Shown here piece by piece: positions 6,491-11,017 of a DNA stretch of 11,017 nucleotides. The notes under the pieces were generated by a model. It had not been told where the DNA came from and ran no database searches. It saw only the letters and a program-made list of their open reading frames with translations. This DNA comes from Baffinella frigidus. Taxonomy: Eukaryota; Cryptophyceae; Cryptomonadales; Baffinellaceae. Every line of letters begins with the position of its first letter. Position 1 is the first letter of the stretch. Where the stretch lies: assembly GCA_026770585.1 (NCBI GenBank), contig MU646736.1, positions 195,621 to 206,637 of the forward strand, read 5' to 3'. The position numbers and the translations under genes were made by a program.

Positions 6491-6941
6491 TAACCCCTAC
6501 ACCCCTACACCCCTACACTCCTACACCCCTAAACCCATACACTCCTACACCCCTACACCCCTACACCCCTACACTCCTACACCCCTAAACCCCTTAACCC
6601 CTGAACCCCTAAACTTCTAAACCCCTGAACCCCTAAACTTCCAAACCCCTATACCCCTAAACCACTAAGCCCTTAAACCCCTAAACCCCTAAACCCCTGA
6701 ACCTAAACCCCTGAACCCTTCAACCCCTAAACCCCTAAACCCAAACCCCCAAACACCTGAAACCTTCAACCCCTAAACCCCTGAACCTCAACCCCTAAAC
6801 CCCTGAACCCCTAAACCCCTAAACCCCTAAACCTTGAACCCCTGAACCCCCAAACCCCTATACCCCTGACGACCTTAACCCCTAAACCCCTGAACCCCTG
6901 AACCCCTAAACCCCTAAACCTCTGAACCCCTGAACCCCCAA
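6491..6941. repeat. Interstitial telomere-like array (CCCCTAAA octamers)
   Basis: About 56 tandem units. The first ~100 bases are mainly CCCCTACA (with CTCCTACA); the rest mix CCCCTAAA and CCCCTGAA with scattered shortened units. On the minus strand this is TTTAGGGG, close to plant/algal telomere repeats (TTTAGGG, TTTTAGGG). Unique sequence follows on both sides, so it is internal, not a chromosome end. The open frame at 6369-6620 is a by-product of the repeat. Confidence 0.85.
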
Positions 6942-7109
6942 GGTGCTGGGCGCCAAGTCTAGCAAGACTGGCCTCAACGTCGCCCGCCGTATCCCTTAAG
7001 TGACCAACGCGCGAATAATCGCCCGTGGAAGCCCTAGGCAGGTCCTAGGGCCCTACGGTATGGCGTATGCGCCTACTGGCCACTTGAGGGATCTGAGGGA
7101 CCCGTGACA

Positions 7110-7167
7110 GTGATCCACTTATGGCGACAAGTGGACCCTACTAAGTGGACCGCACTAAGTGGATCAC
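7110..7167. repeat. 12-bp perfect inverted repeat with direct AAGTGGA repeats inside
   Basis: GTGATCCACTTA (7110-7121) pairs exactly with TAAGTGGATCAC (7156-7167). Between them lie two further direct copies of AAGTGGAC (7129-7150 region). The arrangement resembles a binding-site cluster or a small foldback relic. Confidence 0.8.
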
Positions 7168-7403
7168 TCTCATCACCCCGCGTCGCCCGTCGTATCTGAG
7201 GGACCTCTGGGGATGTAGTCCCGTGTAGGATGGCCGGAGTGACTTGACCACAGTGGACCCGCGTGGCTTCTCCCGGGGACGGGGAAGGGCGTTGGAGGAT
7301 GTGAGCCTCGGTCGGACAGGCCACGCGGGGTCTCAGAGGGAAGAGCACGTGTGGTGATCTCTTAGCACGCCCGCGGAAAGCTCCTACGCCGTTAGGGGCG
7401 GAT

Positions 7404-7442
7404 GCAAGTAAAGGCTGTTGGAGCGGGTGCAAGTAAAGGCTA
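7404..7442. repeat. 25-bp tandem repeat, partial second unit
   Basis: GCAAGTAAAGGCTGTTGGAG plus CGGGT (7404-7428) is followed by GCAAGTAAAGGCTA (7429-7442). Confidence 0.8.
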
Positions 7443-7570
7443 TTCATGTCAAGTGCTGGTTTCAGTCAGCGAGTTTCGAAGGTGGGGGCGCTTGTGTGGG
7501 CTGGTAGAAGGTGTGTACGAGCAGCAAACATTCTGACATGCAATCGTGTTGACGCGGCATGGCAGAACCC

Positions 7571-7692
7571 TACAGGGGTACCTCGCTCATAAGAAAACAT
7601 CCCCCCCCCCAGGACCACCATAGGGCCCTAGGCATAGCCCTACTGCAGGGTCCTAGGGGGAGGCGGTTTCTTGTGAGCGAGGTACCTCTGTA
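7571..7692. mobile_element. 122-bp MITE-like element, family B copy 2
   Basis: Same length and termini as the copy at 6295: TACAGGGGTACCTCGCTCAT at the left and GTGAGCGAGGTACCTCTGTA at the right, again flanked by TA. The two copies differ in the centre and in the length of the C/G runs. The plus frame stays open through the element (reading YRGTSLIRK at the left end), which explains the open frame 7559-7867 without a gene. Confidence 0.85.
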
Positions 7693-8394
7693 CCGGGAAG
7701 CTGGTGGCAGCCTGGTTTGCGTGGACCGCGAGGGATGTGCAAGTGCCTTGCTTTTGCGGGGAGATGATGTGGGGGATGAGGGCGGGGCATGCCGTCACCT
7801 CGGGAACAGAGGTTACCTCAAGCATGTGGATCGGGATGGGCTATGGGATACATGTATCTGTCCATGAGGTGAACGGACCTAAAAAATAGATTTGTTTGTC
7901 CAGACATGTCCTGGTGGTTCCTGCAGGTTTTTCCAAAAAAACAAATTATGTTCGGACACTGGAACTGGTTCTGTAGAAACGCCCTGCTTTCTTTTGGATC
8001 GCATGAAGCCACCCGGTGCAGGACCACGAGTGCTTTTGCTCCGCAACGCGGCCCATCAGAGGATAACGTTCTTGAAATCGCTTTACAAATTATATAAACT
8101 GGTAATAAATAGATCTGGGATCCTGCCGGAAATCGCACGACATTGCAACGAACCTTTGCGGGCGGCGGGAAGCCGGCCTTCCCCACGTGGCTCCGCACCC
8201 CTTCACGCGGACCGAGCGGTTCAAGCTCGATCTGTTTTCTCGTTTGCAGGTTCTGGTTTCTTGAAATGAAGGAACACTGACAGGAACACACAAGGAATCG
8301 ATATGCACAGATTCATGGTCAAACATTTTTTTTAGACCCAGGACCCGTTGGCACCTTCGGGGGGTTCACCAGGATCCCGCAGGGTTGGGGAGGG
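7693..8394. other. Upstream region of the acidic-protein gene; no firm gene
   Basis: Three frames stay open over 7700-7870 (one Trp/Met-rich, one Asp/Gly-rich), none with recognisable domains. 7890-8300 has open frames on both strands (plus 7892-8269, minus 8291-7818) with no clear coding signature. A TATATAA word lies at 8091-8097, about 310 bases upstream of the next start, and an A/T-rich stretch (cattttttttag) at 8325-8336; neither is a proven promoter element. Confidence 0.3.
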
Positions 8395-8406
8395 ATGCGG
8401 GCAAAA

Positions 8407-8874
8407 ATGGCGCGGTCGGGAATCGCGCTGCTGTGGGGGCTGCTGGCGATGGTCGCCGCACCGGTTCTGGGGTTTATGGGCTCGCCCGGTCTTCTCGGGC
8501 TACGGGGGAAACGGGGGACGGGATACCAAATAGGAATCGGTGGAGGGACCAGGGTAGCAGGGTTCTCATTTGACGATGGATTGCGTAAACAAGGGTGGCA
8601 CGCGCCTGCAGCGCTTTTCGCGAAGCGCAAGGGCGCGGACGAGACAGAGGATCTGGGCAAATCGGGCAGTACGTCCTCCTCCCTCGACTCCACCTTGAGA
8701 GAGTTCAGCGACGACGACGAGGAGGTGCTATGGGGGGAGGAGGAAGCGTACCTATCGCAGGATGGAACAACCGTGCAGAATGAGGACGGAGACGGGACCA
8801 AGACACTGCTGACGCGTCTGGACGGCGAGCGGGTGGTGAAGCTCACCACCTCCGGGTTCCGCCCCATCCCCTGA
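8407..8874 (+). CDS. Unrecognised acidic protein with signal peptide and plastid-type leader
   Basis: An intact 155-codon ORF ending in TGA. I do not recognise a family. Residues 1-22 from this start form a textbook signal peptide (MARSGIALLWGLLAMVAAPV then LG); Phe23 follows at the predicted cleavage site (VLG-FMGSPG), then a Gly/Arg/Leu-rich acid-poor stretch (LLGLRGKRG), matching the bipartite leader of secondary red plastids. A second basic patch, APAALFAKRKG, may end the transit peptide. The mature part is strongly acidic (LREFSDDDEEVLWGEEEAY, then QNEDGDG) and ends LDGERVVKLTTSGFRPIP. The Met at 8407 (aaaaATGG) was preferred to the in-frame ATG at 8395 for its better start context and its position next to the hydrophobic segment; the longer form would be 159 residues. 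It could also be the first exon of a longer gene, but no intron is needed. Localisation is inference from the leader only. Confidence 0.6.
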   Translation: MARSGIALLWGLLAMVAAPVLGFMGSPGLLGLRGKRGTGYQIGIGGGTRVAGFSFDDGLRKQGWHAPAALFAKRKGADETEDLGKSGSTSSSLDSTLREFSDDDEEVLWGEEEAYLSQDGTTVQNEDGDGTKTLLTRLDGERVVKLTTSGFRPIP

Positions 8875-9346
8875 TTTTTCGTGCCAGGCAACCAGCCCCC
8901 CGACGCCACTATTTTGATCGTTCCAGTTCCCCCCATTTGTCCAAATGCTTGACTGCAGTGGGCTGGTGGAAAGCGACCGCGGTGACAGCATTGCTTCTAG
9001 CGGGTATCGACCCTCGGTCCTCTCTGGTGTCTTCAGGGGCGTAGGGGGAGTAGGTGCAGTCGTGTTTACCAGGCACGGGAGGATTCATTGATTGACCAGC
9101 TAGCTGTAGACCGCCACGCCACCCGCGATTCCGTTCAGAAGCTGCGCTTCAGGCAGCGGGCGGGTCCTGAGGGATGCATGTTGGCCGTGTTGTCCTTGCC
9201 ACGTTGCCGTTGGTTGGCTCGGGAGGTTCCGTGGGTCCTGATCATCGTCGACGAATCGTACGTTAGAACCCGGCCAGCCTCCGCGTGCAGTGGGGCACGC
9301 CACGCCAGATTCTTGGCAGGGGTTGCCCAAAGTCAATTTCATAGGG
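8875..9346. other. Downstream region, no firm gene
   Basis: Should include the 3' UTR of the acidic-protein gene; no AATAAA is seen. A minus-strand frame 9342-9103 (containing PGSNVRFVDDDQDPRNLPSQ, ending at a TAG) is somewhat protein-like and could be a terminal exon of a minus-strand gene, but no partner exon or clear acceptor was found. Confidence 0.3.
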
Positions 9347-9506
9347 AAACTCCTGGAAAGTTGGGTAGTTTCCCTACGGAATTAGGTAGGACCTAGCTAC
9401 CGTAGGCCGTAGGTCTCCTAGGACCTCCTTTCCTACGAGCCCTCGGCCTACAGTAGGAGGTCCTAGGCAATGCCGTAGGCGAAACTACCTTCATTTTCGG
9501 GAGTTT
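9347..9506. mobile_element. 160-bp foldback element with CCTAGG-rich centre
   Basis: Left arm AAACTCCTGGAAAGTTGGGT followed by AGTTTCCCTACGG; the right arm (from 9473) is CCGTAGGCGAAACTACCTTC followed by ATTTTCGGGAGTTT, an imperfect reverse complement over about 34 bases. The centre holds further palindromic words (GGTCTCCTAGGACC, GGAGGTCCTAGG) shared with elements at 4061, 5036, 6295 and 7571. No coding capacity; no clear target duplication. Confidence 0.7.
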
Positions 9507-9838
9507 TACGACTAAATTCCCCTGCAAGGCATAAGGGGGATGGTTTACTTTGGGGATAGTTCGGCGTCAAATAAGACGCTCGGAAAGAGCCGAACCCCCT
9601 CAAGTAGTCTGGCGTGGCAGGGGCGCACCACCGCAGCGCGAAAGCCCTCAGAGTCTTGTCCCAGGGACTTGTCTTGCCTCTCATCAACCAACAAAAGCTG
9701 CCACGTAATCAACACCTCATGCCATAAATTTGAATCTATCAACGGAACAAATTTTTGTAACATGAAGGCATTTAAACTATTCACTATTATCAGCCAAAAA
9801 CAGCGCCCTACTTATGATCTCCCCTCTGCACGCGTAGC
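9507..9838. other. Spacer, nothing recognised
   Basis: Open frames on both strands (plus 9540-9911, minus 9784-9463) show no domain features or splice-bounded exon. Composition turns AT-rich from about 9690. Confidence 0.35.
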
Positions 9839-9984
9839 ATCTCAGATAAAACTTTTTAAAGTCCTTTTCCTAAGTCAACTCCCCTACACATCTGTCAACT
9901 TATGCGTTGAGTGAAGAATAAGTCAACGAATTTGTAGGGTAGTTGACTTTAAGAAAATGACCTCAAAAAGTCTTTATCTGAAAT
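9839..9984. mobile_element. 146-bp foldback element with ~65-bp arms
   Basis: Left arm runs from ATCTCAGATAAAACTTTTTA through AGTCAACTCCCCTACA to GTCAACTTAT; the right arm is its imperfect reverse complement, ending TTTATCTGAAAT. Only about 15 bases are unpaired in the middle. The outer sequence ATCTCAGA and the length match family A (3588, 10594), suggesting related termini, but the inner arms differ. GTCAAC/GTTGAC words recur four times. Confidence 0.8.
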
Positions 9985-10012
9985 AAACGTGACATCTCTC
10001 GCGGCGGTTTCC

Positions 10013-10256
10013 TATTGTAGATTTCGGCTTAGCGCGGAATTTTGGGAGATCAGGTCGGGAGATCGGGGAACCAAAAAAAGTGAAAATGAATCGAAAAGGT
10101 GTATTTTACGGGTGGGGAACGCGATCTTGTCATCAAATCCATGCGTAAGATAGCATAAAACTTTAGATGGACGTGAAAATGATCGCCTTTTTTTTCTCGA
10201 TTTTTTCGATCCCCCGACCCGATGTGAATTCCGCGCCAAGCCGAAATCTACAATAG
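10013..10256. mobile_element. 244-bp inverted-repeat element
   Basis: Termini TATTGTAGATTTCGGCTTAG and its near-exact reverse complement CAAGCCGAAATCTACAATAG, continuing GCGCGGAATT/AATTCCGCGC and weaker pairing (GGTCGGG.GATCG, GAAAATGA/tgaaaatgatcg). Perhaps TA-flanked (TA/TTGTAG...CTACAA/TA). Open frame on the minus strand only by chance; no transposase. Confidence 0.75.
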
Positions 10257-10275
10257 CTCTGTCTCTGTCTCTGTC
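10257..10275. repeat. CTCTGT microsatellite
   Basis: Three CTCTGT hexamers starting directly at the right end of the 244-bp element. Confidence 0.85.
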
Positions 10276-10593
10276 GATTCTCAACTGCCAGTTCGGCGAG
10301 ACCGGGCCCTTTTGCACTCCAAAGTTGACGATCTTTTGCCACACGCCAGAAGGTCAACTTAAAAGTTGTCAGTCAACCCGAGTGAGGCAGAGCTAGGTTT
10401 CGTGCGCGTTGATAACAGCAGGGGGCAGCTCTCCTCTCATCACCCCTGGCCCCTCCTCTCCTCACACATGCCCCCCAACGTGTGCAAGTGAAGCCTCTAC
10501 ACACGCCCTTCTCTGGCGCGCAATCTGTCACTTGGCTGGACGCTGTTCTGCAAAACCCAGAACGAAGAAATGTCATGGGGGGGCGCTGCATTT
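10276..10593. other. Spacer, nothing recognised
   Basis: GTTGAC/GTCAAC words recur at 10323-10377, as in the element at 9839. Two overlapping short open frames (plus 10409-10600, minus 10591-10376) have no supporting features. Confidence 0.35.
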
Positions 10594-10739
10594 ATCTCAC
10601 TGAAAAAAATACCAATCAATGTCTTTCCTGCAACGAAAATTACTATACAATGGGATCATAATAGTAAAAGTAAAGAATTCGAGAAGTAATTTTCCTTGGC
10701 ATGCAAGCCATTATTTAATGCATTCTTTGAGAGAGAAAT
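10594..10739. mobile_element. 146-bp foldback element, family A copy 3 (opposite orientation)
   Basis: Begins ATCTCACTGAAAAAAATACC; inner arm CTGCAACGAAAATTACTATA pairs with AGTAATTTTCCTTGGCATGC; ends CATTCTTTGAGAGAGAAAT. The length is within one base of the copy at 3588. The centre (ATAATAGTAAAAGTAAAG) is the reverse complement of the family centre, so this copy is inverted relative to the other two. Confidence 0.75.
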
Positions 10740-10820
10740 GACATGCTCTCCTGACTCCCTCGCTGGGTCTATACACGACATGGAGACCGTCAAGCCTGAA
10801 TCCTCTCTCCCTCTTGGCAG

Positions 10821-10899
10821 ATTCTACACCATCGACATGGAACTATTCAAGCAGCCGGGGACCGAGAGCGACTCAAGCACCTGGATCACTGCCGTCAAG
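10821..10899 (+). CDS. Probable internal exon of an unrecognised gene
   Basis: A strong acceptor (tcctctctccctcttggcag) precedes 79 bases that read FYTIDMELFKQPGTESDSST then WITAVK, ending at AAG/gtcgcc. One base completes an upstream codon, and the exon ends in phase 0 like most others here. Its start phase does not match the known end of the fibrillin-like gene, so it either belongs to a different gene or needs an intervening exon. A start inside a longer open stretch (ATG at 10780, giving METVKPESSLPLGRFYTID) would make it a first exon instead. The next exon lies beyond the telomere-like array, outside the window. Confidence 0.4.
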
Positions 10900-10918
10900 G
10901 TCGCCACCACTCCTTCAA

Positions 10919-11017
10919 CCCGAAACCCTGCACCCTACACCCGACACCCTAAACCCTGCACCCTACACCCGACACCCTAAACCCTGCACCCTACACCCGA
11001 CACCCTAAACCCTGCAC
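10919..11017. repeat. Telomere-like 28-bp higher-order repeat (four heptamers), continues past right edge
   Basis: Unit made of CCCTGCA, CCCTACA, CCCGACA and CCCTAAA in fixed order. Complete copies are 10926-10953, 10954-10981 and 10982-11009, with a partial at the edge, and they look identical. CCCTAAA is the plant-type telomere heptamer; the others differ by one or two bases. A CCCGAAA variant precedes the array. It begins 20 bases after a likely splice donor, so it appears intronic. Confidence 0.9.

Larger units (their letters stand above)
6942..7570. other. Non-coding stretch between telomere-like array and second MITE
   Basis: No convincing exon. A minus-strand open frame (7447-7073) has no domain-like content. 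It contains CCTAGG/CCTACGG words at 7031-7060, the inverted repeat at 7110-7167, a direct repeat ATCTGAGGGACC (about 7090-7101 and 7196-7207) and the tandem repeat at 7404. Confidence 0.35.

Noticed and set aside
6369-6620. 83-codon plus-strand frame
   Set aside because: Made of the right arm of a MITE plus telomere-like repeats (YTPTPLH repeats).
6491-6941. True chromosome end
   Set aside because: Unique sequence and further genes continue on both sides, and the units are degenerate.
7559-7867. 102-codon plus-strand frame
   Set aside because: Its first half is the 122-bp mobile element; the second half has competing open frames and no recognisable domain.
7892-8269. 125-codon plus-strand frame and the 157-codon frame opposite
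   Set aside because: Neither has a domain, a signal sequence or splice-bounded structure; both overlap over most of their length and probably reflect chance.
1-11017. tRNA, rRNA or other structural RNA genes
   Set aside because: No cloverleaf with a GTTCRA-type T loop, no rRNA core sequence and no snRNA signature was recognised on either strand by eye.

Overview
The window looks like nuclear DNA of a unicellular eukaryotic alga. Coding capacity is split into short exons (55 to 252 bases) with GT..AG introns. No bacterial operon, ribosome-binding-site pattern or long conserved ORF is seen, and much of the sequence is simple repeat, palindromic transposon relic and telomere-like repeat. Two plus-strand genes begin with a hydrophobic signal peptide followed by Phe and an Arg/Ser/Leu-rich, acid-poor stretch. 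That is the bipartite leader used to send nuclear-encoded proteins into plastids of secondary red-algal origin (cryptophytes, haptophytes, stramenopiles and relatives). A cryptophyte-like alga would fit, but the lineage is an inference.

Layout. 12-1939 (minus): four exons in compatible phase from an unrecognised gene that runs off the left edge; its last intron here holds a 12-bp minisatellite and two decayed extra copies of the next exon's start. 1940-2494: a gap between divergent genes. 2495-4724 (plus): four phase-0 exons of a probable plastid PAP/fibrillin-like protein, with the 3' end not located. 3588-7692: mostly repeats, namely short inverted-repeat elements of at least two families, a decayed minus-strand coding repeat, a possible poly(A) signal at 6174 and a 451-bp interstitial telomere-like array (6491-6941). 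8407-8874 (plus): an intact single-exon ORF for an unrecognised acidic protein with a plastid-type leader. 9347-10739: four more foldback elements. 10821-10899: one likely exon of an unrecognised gene, followed at once by a second telomere-like array (7-mer based, 28-bp higher-order unit) running to the right edge.

How it fits together. No metabolic cluster is visible; the genes look independent. The main novelty is structural. Splice junctions in two unrelated genes have been copied locally (acceptor plus exon start three times in the minus-strand gene; exon end plus donor three times in the fibrillin-like gene). Several introns carry the same AG/GT junction at both ends, which suggests recent intron gain or remodelling by duplication. 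Exon models were built by eye from splice-site consensus, frame compatibility and protein-like composition; transcript data would settle them.
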